Positions 1 through 6,852 of a stretch of 7,725 bases of DNA are shown here, piece after piece. Every line of letters starts with the position of its first letter. Position 1 is the first letter of the stretch. Under the pieces are notes generated by a model that was not told the DNA's origin, did no database searches, and saw nothing but the letters and a program-made list of their open reading frames with translations. Origin of the DNA: an uncultured bacterium. GTDB taxonomy: Bacteria; Actinomycetota; Thermoleophilia; BMS3ABIN01. The stretch is from positions 1 through 7,725 of the forward strand of contig CAJVWY010000052.1 in the NCBI GenBank assembly GCA_913009925.1, written 5' to 3'. The position numbers and the translations under genes are program-made.

Positions 1-250
1 CCAGCAACACATCCCTGCCGACTATACCCACGTCGGCGGCCCCGTATTCCACATAGGCAGGTACATCGGCCGGACGGGTGGTGATGATGGTCCGGCCCTC
101 CGCCACCTCGAACACCAGCCGGCGGTCATTGGCTCTGAGCTCACCGATGGCGAATCCCACTTGTTCCAGCATATCCAGTGTGGGACCGAACAGGTTGCCA
201 CGCGGCACGGCCAGCCTCAGCTCCGTATTGTCCAGCGGTGTCTCTATCAT
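1..250 (-). CDS. hisG: ATP phosphoribosyltransferase catalytic subunit, short form (5' part, cut by window edge)
   Basis: HisG catalyses the first step of histidine synthesis, joining ATP and PRPP to give phosphoribosyl-ATP in the cytoplasm. Only the first 83 codons lie here; the gene runs off the left edge. The translated start reads MIETPLDNTELRLAVPRGNL, followed near residues 59-80 by RPADVPAYVEYG and ADVGIVGRD, which are hallmark N-terminal HisG motifs. The absence of extra N-terminal sequence and the adjacent hisZ show it is the short form, which lacks the regulatory C-terminal domain and needs HisZ for activity and feedback control. The ATG at 250-248 overlaps the hisZ stop codon in an ATGA arrangement. 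No strong ribosome-binding site is seen, so translational coupling to hisZ is likely. Function is secure; the C-terminal part cannot be judged. Confidence 0.95.
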   Translation of the reverse strand, partial: MIETPLDNTELRLAVPRGNLFGPTLDMLEQVGFAIGELRANDRRLVFEVAEGRTIITTRPADVPAYVEYGAADVGIVGRDVLL

Positions 251-1491
251 GCCGTCAGGGCCGCCACCAGGCCGCCACCGTCCAGGTTCCTGGTCTCATC
301 GCTCTCGACGTCCAGTAGCTGGACGCCGTCGCCGGAGGCCAGGGCTACGAAGCCGATGTCGTTCTCGGCGGCGATACGCCGCGCCGTCTTCAGATCCCAA
401 TCCCCGGGAACACTGTAAACCGAAACGCCGGCGGAACGCAGTTCCCCGGCCAGCCCCACGGCATCATCCAGGCCGCCGGTCAGCACCACCGACGGCGCCC
501 GCTCCACCGCCACATCACCCTGCCTGGAGGCAACGATGTGCAGGCGGTCCAGCCCCAGGGCGAAACCCACCGCCGGAGCCGGCCGTCCGTACCTGGCCAG
601 CAGGTTGTTGTACCGGCCGCCTCCCCCCAAGGGGAAACCGATGCCGCTGCTCAGCACCTCGAAAACCACGCCAGTGTAGTAAGCGAAGTCACGGATGATG
701 CCCAGGTCGAACAGGATGCGATCGGCAAAGCCGTAACGGCTGACGAGGTAATAGGTCCTGGCCAGACGCTTGAGGGCTGCATCCATGGCCGAACCGCGCA
801 CCAGGTCCCGGGCGCGGGTCAGCACATCGGAGCCGCCGCGGAGGGCGCTGATCTCCATTATCGCCTGGCGATCATCATCGCTGATATCCAGCTCTCCAAC
901 CACGCGGGAGAGCTGGACCAGGTTCTTGTCCATCAGCGCCGCAAAGACCGCGTCCCGGCCGGCGCCGGTGACACCGGCGCTATCCAGCAGCGCCCTGAAA
1001 AATGAGGCTTCCCCCAGACCGATGGTGTAGTCCTGAATCCCGCAGACGGCGAGGACCTGGCTCATCATGGCCAGTACTTCAGCGTCCGCCGCCGCCGAAT
1101 CGATGCCGATTAGCTCCAGCCCCGCCTGGGAGAACTCGGCCTGCCTGCCGCGTTGCAGCCTGGTGGGACGAAAGGAATTAGCGAAATAACAGAGTCGCAG
1201 CGGCAGCTGACGCCCACTCATCCTGGTGGCCACCAGGCGGGCGATGGGAACGGTCATCTCCGGTCGCATCACCAGCACGTCGCCATGCTCGTCGAACAGA
1301 CGGAACGACTTTCCCAATTTCCCCTCCCCCGCCGGCTCCAGGGATGCCTCCTTCTCCAGGGTGGGCGTCATGACCTCGCCATAGCCGTATGACGAAAAGA
1401 CCCGCCGCATCGCCGCCTCCAGGCTGCGCAATTCGGCCGCCTCTAAAGGCATCCTGTCCCTGGTCCCCCTCGGTGTCGGCGTGATTTTCAC
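247..1491 (-). CDS. hisZ: ATP phosphoribosyltransferase regulatory subunit HisZ
   Basis: HisZ is a histidyl-tRNA-synthetase-like protein that does not charge tRNA. It assembles with short-form HisG into a hetero-octamer and confers activity and histidine feedback. From the start chosen here the protein has 414 residues. Visible marks are PRGTRDRMP (about 8-16), a class II motif 2 region with RGRQAEF and ELIG (about 114-129), RDFAYYTG (267-274), GGGGRYNN (289-296), the motif 3 segment GFALGLDRL (about 309-317), and a C-terminal alpha/beta remnant of the anticodon-binding domain (333-414). RDFAYYTG replaces the HisRS-type LDYYT motif, as expected for HisZ. The frame stays open to a GTG at 1644, but those 51 extra residues are unlike the family. 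I chose GTG 1491-1489 because homology begins four residues later; ATG 1545 is the main alternative. No Shine-Dalgarno sequence precedes the GTG. The stop overlaps the hisG start by ATGA. Confidence 0.92.
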   Translation of the reverse strand: MKITPTPRGTRDRMPLEAAELRSLEAAMRRVFSSYGYGEVMTPTLEKEASLEPAGEGKLGKSFRLFDEHGDVLVMRPEMTVPIARLVATRMSGRQLPLRLCYFANSFRPTRLQRGRQAEFSQAGLELIGIDSAAADAEVLAMMSQVLAVCGIQDYTIGLGEASFFRALLDSAGVTGAGRDAVFAALMDKNLVQLSRVVGELDISDDDRQAIMEISALRGGSDVLTRARDLVRGSAMDAALKRLARTYYLVSRYGFADRILFDLGIIRDFAYYTGVVFEVLSSGIGFPLGGGGRYNNLLARYGRPAPAVGFALGLDRLHIVASRQGDVAVERAPSVVLTGGLDDAVGLAGELRSAGVSVYSVPGDWDLKTARRIAAENDIGFVALASGDGVQLLDVESDETRNLDGGGLVAALTA

Positions 1492-1499
1492 AACTTCTG

Positions 1500-1528
1500 A
1501 GTTTATAGGTACGTCCCGGCGGTGTAAA
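1500..1528 (-). promoter_or_regulatory. Candidate hisZ-hisG promoter
   Basis: On the minus strand TTTACA (1528-1523, five of six matches to the -35 consensus) is followed after 17 bases by TAAACT (1505-1500, four of six to the -10). An overlapping TATAAA lies at 1507-1502, with a 15-base spacer. Either -10 would start transcription only a few bases before the GTG at 1491, giving an almost leaderless mRNA; this would fit the missing ribosome-binding site and exclude the longer upstream start codons. This is pattern matching only and could be chance. Confidence 0.3.
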
Positions 1529-1706
1529 GATTGGCCTCGTTGCATAAACTTGTGAGCAACCGGGCCGAAAACATTATTAGGCGGCAGCGCTGTTTGTACG
1601 ACGTAGAAACGAAAGCGGATAACAAAGAGCGCCGCGGAAATCACGAAGTTGAAGCGCCGCCGCCGCCAAACTTTCTTTACCAGGCAGCCACGCGGCTACC
1701 GAGCAC

Positions 1707-1727
1707 GGCCCCGGCTTTGCCGGGGCC
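1707..1727. other. Strong GC hairpin (terminator- or attenuator-like)
   Basis: Arms GGCCCCGGC (1707-1715) and GCCGGGGCC (1719-1727) are perfectly complementary over 9 bp around a TTT loop. Read on the plus strand it is followed by TAAGCTTTTCG, a weak and delayed T tract; on the minus strand no T run follows. No plus-strand gene precedes it, so if it terminates anything it would act as an attenuator in the DUF47 leader, or on antisense transcripts coming out of hisZ. The structure itself is certain; the role is not. Confidence 0.55.
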
Positions 1728-1844
1728 TAAGCTTTTCGTACACAGACACCGGTCCCACCTTACTCCTGGTTTCATTCTCCATGCCGCGGGGCAATATTCG
1801 ACTAGGAGACAGTCAAAAAAAACCAAAAAGTAAAGGGAGCAGCC

Positions 1845-1901
1845 ATGGGAACCACCCTGGAAGGGGACCTGGACCAGGTGCTGTTGGAGGGATTACGGTG
1901 A
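1845..1901 (+). CDS. Possible 18-aa leader peptide upstream of the DUF47 gene
   Basis: An ATG at 1845 preceded by AAGGGAGC (six to seven bases away, a near-ideal ribosome-binding site) opens an 18-codon frame, MGTTLEGDLDQVLLEGLR, ending at TGA 1899-1901. The DUF47 start at 1909 has no good ribosome-binding site of its own, so ribosomes may be delivered to it by re-initiation. The stop overlaps another ATG as TGATG (1899-1903); that second frame (M-S-L-stop) is served by GGAGG at 1886-1890 and ends in an ATGA overlap with the DUF47 start. The peptide is acidic and leucine-rich, with no run of one amino acid that would suggest classical attenuation. I do not recognise it. It may be only a coupling device, or chance. 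Confidence 0.4.
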   Translation: MGTTLEGDLDQVLLEGLR

Positions 1902-1908
1902 TGAGCTT

Positions 1909-2532
1909 ATGAACGACAGGATCCACAGCCTCCTGATCGCGCACAGCCAAAAGGTGTCACTGGCGGTACACGCCCTGAAAAGCAGTACGGAGGCCTGGCA
2001 GCAGGGAGACATCGATGTCCTGGAGAAACGGGTTGACGAGCTGGGCGCCATGGAGGAGGAGGCGGATGCCCTGCGCCGCAGCATCGCCCGGGAGTTGGCG
2101 CGCGCCCAGTTACCCCATGCCACCACCGAACTCTTCCGCCGGCTGGCCCATCAGACCGACGATGTGGCCGATACCGCCCAACGGGCGGGTAACTACCTGC
2201 TGGTCATCCGTGAGGTATTACTACCACCCGACTATAAGAGCGATATTGTCAAGATGGCTTCCATCTGTCAAACCGCCATGGCCACCCTGGCCGAAGCCAT
2301 CGATTGCCTGCGTGAGCCGGTGGAGCGCCGTATCGAATATGCAGCCCGCATCAGCGACCTGGAGAGAAGCGTGGACGATATCGAGTTCAAGGTGCAGCAA
2401 CAGGCCGTGGAGCTCCAGATGGATACATGGAGCACTATCATCTTCTGGCGCCTGACACTTACCATCAGCCGGGTGGCCGATTACATCGAGGACGCCGCCG
2501 ACGAGCTGCTGTCCTACGAGAGCGCCTTGTAG
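1909..2532 (+). CDS. DUF47 / PhoU-like family protein
   Basis: This 207-residue, almost entirely helical protein matches the DUF47 (TIGR00153-type) family, related to PhoU. Family members are usually partners or regulators of PiT-type low-affinity phosphate transporters and act at the inner face of the membrane. The sequence shows long amphipathic helices with no membrane span and no signal peptide. PhoU-style acidic E/DxxxD pairs that could bind metal clusters appear at E49/D53, D84/D88 and D191/D195. Length is normal for the family. ATG 1909 is the only possible start: the frame is closed by TAA at 1831 and has no other start codon after it. Its own ribosome-binding site is weak, and translation may be coupled to the mini frames just upstream. 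No phosphate transporter lies beside it, which is unusual. The next gene is convergent, only 11 bases away. Family assignment is good; the exact partner is unknown. Confidence 0.85.
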   Translation: MNDRIHSLLIAHSQKVSLAVHALKSSTEAWQQGDIDVLEKRVDELGAMEEEADALRRSIARELARAQLPHATTELFRRLAHQTDDVADTAQRAGNYLLVIREVLLPPDYKSDIVKMASICQTAMATLAEAIDCLREPVERRIEYAARISDLERSVDDIEFKVQQQAVELQMDTWSTIIFWRLTLTISRVADYIEDAADELLSYESAL

Positions 2533-2543
2533 CCCGCTCCCGG

Positions 2544-4835
2544 CTATCCCCCGCCACCTTTCTCCTCCTCCCATCTAGCCACCTGGTCGCGGGCTATACC
2601 CAGGTAGGGAAGGGAGATGCCGATAGCGTCATAACCCATGTGGACCAGCTTTTCCATCAGCTTAGGTGAATGCGCTATGTCCCCGGCGGCCGCAACAAAG
2701 ACTTTTCCTCCGGCTCGCCTGACGATCTCCTCCAGCAGCTCCACCACTGCCGGGTGGCTGGGGTCGAACCGCCCGGCGACGCGTTCGCTTTCCCGGTCGA
2801 TGCCCAGGCAGCACATGGTGAGATCGTTTACGCCCACGCTGAAGAAGTCCACACCGGCCGCTATCAGCCGGTCCAGCGTCATCACCATTGCCGGCGTCTC
2901 TATCGAGGCGCCGAAGGCTACATCCTCGTGGGGCCGCAGCCCTGCCTGGACCGCCACCTCCCGTGCCCGTTCGTATTCGTCGACACCACGGACAAAGGGC
3001 ACCTTGATTCCCAACGAACCGCAGCCCGCCGCCACCGCCTGCCGCACCGCTTCGTATTCGGCCTTTAACAGAGCCGGGTCCTCCAGCTCCCGGGCGATAC
3101 CGCGCCAGCCCAACAGCGGGTTCCTCTCCAGCGGCTCATCCTCACCACCGCGCAGGCGCCGGAACTCATCGGTAGGCGCATCCAGCGACTTGTACCATAC
3201 CCGCTTGTTCTCGAATGCCCGGGCCACTACCAGCAGCGCCTCCAGCACCGAGTCGGTAAGGACCCGGCCCTCACCACGCTCCAGCAGGCGTCCGGGATGG
3301 ACACCGCCCTGCAACAGCAGGTAATCGTTGCGGAAGGAGATGACACCGTCGGCGATCTGGGCCGCCTTCTCCGCTGATTCGGGAACATTGATGGTGGTCA
3401 TCAGCTGCGTGCGCGTCTCCAATATCTGCTCCGGCCCATACTCGCGCTCCTTGACGCGCGGCCCGATGCCGTCCAGCACCAGGCCGCGCCAGCCGTCCAC
3501 GGTAACCACGTCACCGTCGTGCATCACATCAAGGCCGTACCTGGTGCCGACGACACAGGGAACATGGAACTCCCGCAGGATGTTGGCCCCATGACTGGTC
3601 GAACCACCCTCGTCGGCGACCACCGCCGCCGCCTCGCGGAAGCGTGGCGCCAGATCCTGGGTCAGGCGTCGTACCAGGATAACCTTGCCCCTGACCTTGG
3701 CGGTCGGTGGTATATCATGTTCTTCCGGGCGGACGATCAACACCTCGCCCCAGCCCACCCGGGGGCTGACACCGAAACCGCGCACCATGACGATCTCCGG
3801 CCGCGCCGGACGTTGCCGGCTCAGCGACAGCCTCTCCAGCCCGGTTACCGGCCGCGTTTGGAGCAGGACAATACCCTCAGGGCCACGGCACCACTCGATG
3901 TCCTGCGGCGCTCCCAGGCTCTTCTCCGCCACCAGGCCATAGTTGACCAGCAAGCATATCTCCTCTTCAGACAACTTGGCCTCACTCCGGCGCGCCGCGT
4001 CGACCTCGCGGCGGACACCGTCGGCGTCGTAATAGTATTCCTGAGGACGGGAATCCCACTGGGAGATCTCCAGACTCTCTTTGTCGATCCGGTACAGATC
4101 CGGTGTAATGTCGCCGGAGACCACACCGGGACCGTAACCGTAGGCGACCTCCAGCACGATGACGCCGGTATCCCCGGTGGCGGGATCGACGGTGAACAGC
4201 ACACCGGAACTGTTGGCCTCCACCATCCGCTGGAAGATGACCGCCACGGCCATGCCTTCCGGGTCCAGACCCATCTTTTGGAAATAACGCAGGCTGCGCC
4301 GGCCGAAACCCGAGGCCCAGCACTTCTTGATGGCAACCAGTGAATCCTCAAAAGAGGCTACTCCCAGCACGGAAGAAAGCATGCCGGAGAACGATGCTTC
4401 AGGGCTGTCCTCATAGGTGCCGGAACTGCGGACAGCGAGAGGGTGGCTGCTCCCCCCGGAGAGGTCTTCGTAGAGGGAGGCTATCTGCGTGCTCAGCGCG
4501 GCCGGTATCTCGGCTTCGGTGATGAGCCCGGTGAGCCGTTGCGCGTGGCGGTCGAAATCGACCGGGTTTTCCTTGAATTCCGCCAGCGCCCGTTCCATAT
4601 CGGGCAGCAGACCCGATTCCTCAAGGAAAAAACGCCAGGCGTCAACAATGAGGACCACCGCCTGGGGCGTCGGCAGACCGTGCTGCATCAACCGCGCCAG
4701 GTTGACCGCTTTGCCCCCGGCCCGCGCCACCGTGACCTGCTCCAGGCCGCTCCTGTCACGCATATCCATCCAGAAACGTCCCGAACGGTTTTTTCCGCGG
4801 CCTGCCATCGCTTTTTCCGTTCTGCCCGAATCCAT
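2544..4835 (-). CDS. PEP-synthase-like / PEP-utilizing enzyme with atypical C-terminal active site
   Basis: The 763-residue protein has the domain order of phosphoenolpyruvate synthase (pyruvate, water dikinase), which makes PEP, AMP and phosphate from pyruvate and ATP. Residues 25-335 form the ATP-grasp domain (GGK at 40-42, AVRSSGT at 134-140, GVLFTVDP at 211-218, DIEW at 312-315, QTRP at 326-329). Residues 355-455 form the swivelling domain with phospho-acceptor His415 in GGSTSH. Residues 470-755 form the PEP/pyruvate barrel, with GWRG (Arg578), SIETP (Glu646) and GVNDLT (Asn670, Asp671) conserved. However, the usual GICGQ segment reads VFVAAAG, so the proton-donor Cys is Ala715 by eye alignment, and the usual substrate Arg before the S/LD motif appears to be Lys549. 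ATG 4835 is preceded by AAGAGAG at seven bases. The length is near the PpsA norm of about 790. It lies downstream of the phosphatase gene on the same strand. The family is certain, the substrate is not; hence no symbol. Confidence 0.88.
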   Translation of the reverse strand: MDSGRTEKAMAGRGKNRSGRFWMDMRDRSGLEQVTVARAGGKAVNLARLMQHGLPTPQAVVLIVDAWRFFLEESGLLPDMERALAEFKENPVDFDRHAQRLTGLITEAEIPAALSTQIASLYEDLSGGSSHPLAVRSSGTYEDSPEASFSGMLSSVLGVASFEDSLVAIKKCWASGFGRRSLRYFQKMGLDPEGMAVAVIFQRMVEANSSGVLFTVDPATGDTGVIVLEVAYGYGPGVVSGDITPDLYRIDKESLEISQWDSRPQEYYYDADGVRREVDAARRSEAKLSEEEICLLVNYGLVAEKSLGAPQDIEWCRGPEGIVLLQTRPVTGLERLSLSRQRPARPEIVMVRGFGVSPRVGWGEVLIVRPEEHDIPPTAKVRGKVILVRRLTQDLAPRFREAAAVVADEGGSTSHGANILREFHVPCVVGTRYGLDVMHDGDVVTVDGWRGLVLDGIGPRVKEREYGPEQILETRTQLMTTINVPESAEKAAQIADGVISFRNDYLLLQGGVHPGRLLERGEGRVLTDSVLEALLVVARAFENKRVWYKSLDAPTDEFRRLRGGEDEPLERNPLLGWRGIARELEDPALLKAEYEAVRQAVAAGCGSLGIKVPFVRGVDEYERAREVAVQAGLRPHEDVAFGASIETPAMVMTLDRLIAAGVDFFSVGVNDLTMCCLGIDRESERVAGRFDPSHPAVVELLEEIVRRAGGKVFVAAAGDIAHSPKLMEKLVHMGYDAIGISLPYLGIARDQVARWEEEKGGGG

Positions 4836-4876
4836 TGGAAATCTCTCTTATCGCCGAGTAGCGCCATACATGGAGC

Positions 4877-4925
4877 TTCCGGCTGGTATCGCGACCATGC
4901 TCCGATACCTCGGCTCACGCCGGAA
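4877..4925 (-). promoter_or_regulatory. Nested inverted repeat in the leader of the PEP-synthase-like gene
   Basis: Two perfect 7-bp inverted repeats are nested. The outer arms are TTCCGGC (4877-4883) and GCCGGAA (4919-4925); the inner arms are GGTATCG (4885-4891) and CGATACC (4903-4909) around an 11-base loop. In minus-strand RNA this gives a two-stem hairpin with an asymmetric bulge (1 base against 9). It lies 42-90 bases before the start codon, with no T run after it, so it is not an intrinsic terminator. A GATAAT -10-like box sits just upstream (4944-4939), but without a recognisable -35. It could be a regulatory leader structure, an operator pair, or a 3' end structure of the phosphatase mRNA. 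Confidence 0.4.
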
Positions 4926-4973
4926 CCATGGCAAGTTCATTATCCCCCGCAGAAGACGAAATTAGACCTCGGG

Positions 4974-6506
4974 TCAGCCGGGATAGGGCCCGGGAAACTC
5001 ATAGGCGTTCCCATCCAGGTCCTCGCAGCTGATGTAGGTGAAGGTGCTGAAGGAGGTTATGCCGGGAGAGACCATGTAATCCACGGTTATGACCGTGGAC
5101 TGTCCGGCCGCAAGATCGGCTACGGAGAACGGCGTGCCGGTAATGGACGCCACGCCGCCGGAAGCGTCCAGACCGGTCACCTGGATGTTGCTGATGTCGG
5201 CCGCGTCATCGTTTGCCAATGTGTAGTCAACGGAGAGGTCGCGCAGGATGTAGCCGGTATAGGAGCCCCAGTACACATTATCGAGCACCAGGTTGATATC
5301 CAGGGCCCAGATGGTAAAAGCCTCGAGAGTCTGGCCACTCTGGTCGATAGCCGTCAGCTGCAGGGTGTTCCTGGTTTCATCCACCTTCACGTGCTCAAAA
5401 GCGGCGACGCTGAAGATGTCTCCCGCCGCCAGTGGCGGTGGCGAATGCAACGGGGCGCCGCCACCGCCGGTAATCAGGTACTGGATCCCGTCCTCCTGAT
5501 GGTGCAGGTAGAAATGCTCGTGGCCCTGGAAGACCACGTCGACGCCGTACTGCTGTAAAAGACTATGGATATCCGCCTTGTTCTGCTGGCCGACCGGATC
5601 CAGCGGGTTCGTCCAGGGATCGCCGGGATGCAGCCCGGAGAACAATGGCCGATGCATGAAAACCACGATCCAGGTCCTGTCGGTCGCCGCCAGGTCGTTT
5701 TCCAGCCATGTCTTCTGGTTCCCGGTGATCAGCCCCTCCTGTCCCGGCAGTTCGGTGCAGAGAGAGATAAAATGTGTATCGCCGTTGTCAAAGCTGTAGT
5801 ATTCCTCGCCATATGTTCCTGCCTCGGCGCCGTTATTAGCAGGAAGGGTGAACTCCCGCTCGAACGCCGACCTGCTGCCGGCATAGGCGATCCTTTCATG
5901 GTTGCCGACTGCCGGATAAAGCGGTACGCCGCCGGTGATCTGCGAAGTTACCGCGAAAAAGCCGTCATACTTGGCGGCGGCGCGCTCCAGGGAATCACCG
6001 GGAAGGCCATAGATGATATCGCCGACGGTCAGAACCAGGTCCAGCCCCTCCGACGCCATCTGCCCAACGATCGTGCCCCAGACCAGGGGCTGGACAACCG
6101 TGTCCGTATCCGGGCGGTCATCCCCACCCACGGCGTAGCTGAAGGCCTCCCCCGCCGGCCGGGTGGTGCGAAAGCTGTTCTCCGCCAGGGTGGCGGTATT
6201 GGCTGGATTGCCTGACTCGGTGACGGTGACCCGGTAATAAACCACGCCGGAGGGCGTGAGCCCGTCCAGGGTGACCTCGTGCCGCACCAGCCCGTTGCTG
6301 GTGCGGGTCGCGGTATAGGTTCCCGGAGATGAGCCGAAGTCCACAGTCATATCGCTGATGACGTCGGTCTTGACGACCAGCACCGCCTGCGCCGGTTCGA
6401 CTACGCTGACAGCGACATTGGCCGCCTGAATCGCCCAGGCAGGTGTGGACGCCGTAAGGAACATGACCGCCGTGGCAGCCAGGATGGTAACCAGCTTCAG
6501 CCGCAT
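4974..6506 (-). CDS. Exported purple-acid-phosphatase-like metallophosphoesterase
   Basis: This 510-residue protein probably hydrolyses phosphate esters outside the cytoplasm with a two-metal centre. Residues 1-25 form a signal peptide (MRLKLV, a hydrophobic core, then cleavage after AWA). Residues 30-115 look like the fibronectin-III-type N-terminal domain of purple acid phosphatases, ending in SFRTTRP. Residues 120-375 form the catalytic domain with the ligand set in order: Asp129 in GDDR, Asp163 and Tyr166 in GDIIYG, Asn202 in GNHE, His285 in VVFMHRP, and His329/His331 in GHEHFY. The Tyr in GDxxY is the residue that defines purple acid phosphatases. Residues about 405-510 form an extra beta-rich domain resembling CARDB-like modules; no transmembrane anchor or sortase motif is seen. 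ATG 6506 follows a GAGG at nine bases. It precedes the PEP-synthase-like gene by 138 bases. Substrate unknown; a phosphodiesterase or nucleotidase is also possible. Confidence 0.88.
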   Translation of the reverse strand: MRLKLVTILAATAVMFLTASTPAWAIQAANVAVSVVEPAQAVLVVKTDVISDMTVDFGSSPGTYTATRTSNGLVRHEVTLDGLTPSGVVYYRVTVTESGNPANTATLAENSFRTTRPAGEAFSYAVGGDDRPDTDTVVQPLVWGTIVGQMASEGLDLVLTVGDIIYGLPGDSLERAAAKYDGFFAVTSQITGGVPLYPAVGNHERIAYAGSRSAFEREFTLPANNGAEAGTYGEEYYSFDNGDTHFISLCTELPGQEGLITGNQKTWLENDLAATDRTWIVVFMHRPLFSGLHPGDPWTNPLDPVGQQNKADIHSLLQQYGVDVVFQGHEHFYLHHQEDGIQYLITGGGGAPLHSPPPLAAGDIFSVAAFEHVKVDETRNTLQLTAIDQSGQTLEAFTIWALDINLVLDNVYWGSYTGYILRDLSVDYTLANDDAADISNIQVTGLDASGGVASITGTPFSVADLAAGQSTVITVDYMVSPGITSFSTFTYISCEDLDGNAYEFPGPYPG

Positions 6507-6554
6507 ATCATCAAACCTCGTCCTCCGGTGCTTCCCGGTTATTTCCCCCTGTTT

Positions 6555-6583
6555 ATTGCATCGTCAGAAACCCTCCCTTACAA
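6555..6583 (-). promoter_or_regulatory. Candidate promoter of the phosphatase gene
   Basis: On the minus strand TTGTAA (6583-6578, four of six to the -35 consensus) and TGCAAT (6560-6555, four of six to the -10) are separated by exactly 17 bases. Transcription would begin near 6548, giving a leader of about 40 bases containing GGAGGACGAGG before ATG 6506. The location fits a gene whose upstream neighbour ends in its own terminator. Matches are moderate. Confidence 0.3.
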
Positions 6584-6828
6584 CATATACGGCAAGCGCG
6601 GACGGCCCATGAGCGGGACATGGTACGAAAGGAAGCTGCGCGGCTGGTTCAGAGCGCCGGCGCCGGAACCGGGAAAGCACAGGAGTCACCGGCCAGGGCA
6701 CTGCCGGCCTTCCGGGTGGAATAAACTCCGGAGGCGCCGCCCACAGGCCCGGAAAAACAGCTGTCGACAGCAGCACAGAATAATACCTGTACGCCTGCAA
6801 TATTCCCCCGCCCATTACCCGTTTATAC

Positions 6829-6852
6829 AAAAAGCCCGCGTCACCGCAGGCT
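6829..6852 (-). terminator. Intrinsic terminator of the zinc-ribbon gene
   Basis: Read on the minus strand, AGCCTGCG, a GTGA loop and CGCGGGCT form an 8-bp stem with a single G-U pair, immediately followed by TTTTG. It lies 46 bases after the stop codon of the zinc-ribbon gene, where a terminator is expected, and separates that gene from the phosphatase gene. Confidence 0.8.

Larger units (their letters stand above)
1492..1844. other. Divergent intergenic region between hisZ and the DUF47 gene
   Basis: About 350 bases separate the hisZ start (leftward) from the rightward mini reading frame at 1845. The region holds the hisZ promoter candidate, a perfect 9-bp GC hairpin at 1707-1727, a weaker imperfect hairpin around 1684-1700, and an A-rich tract at 1815-1835 before a strong ribosome-binding site. 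No convincing plus-strand promoter was found; the best -10-like string, TATTCG near 1794, has a poor -35. Open frames across this region look like random translation rather than proteins. Confidence 0.6.

Noticed and set aside
1492..1644. N-terminal extension of hisZ to GTG 1644 (51 more residues)
   Set aside because: HisZ homology starts at the ITPTPRGTRD segment; the extension looks like translated promoter DNA and has no ribosome-binding site at its start.
2520..2560. Shared bidirectional terminator between the convergent DUF47 and PEP-synthase-like genes
   Set aside because: Only a 5-bp stem (TAGCC and GGCTA around a 7-base loop) is present, with no T run on either side.
3519..4343. Plus-strand open frame of 274 codons
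   Set aside because: It lies entirely antisense to the ATP-grasp and phosphohistidine domains of the PEP-synthase-like gene and shows no recognisable motif.
4443..5558. Long plus-strand open frame of 371 codons
   Set aside because: It runs antisense to the 5' end of the PEP-synthase-like gene and the 3' half of the phosphatase gene, both with complete conserved motifs. Its translation shows no domain and reflects GC-rich codon structure on the opposite strand.
6600..6780. Possible riboswitch upstream of the phosphatase gene
   Set aside because: Fragments such as GGAGTCACC and GCACTGCC recall parts of a cobalamin element, but the full ordered set of conserved blocks is missing on both strands.
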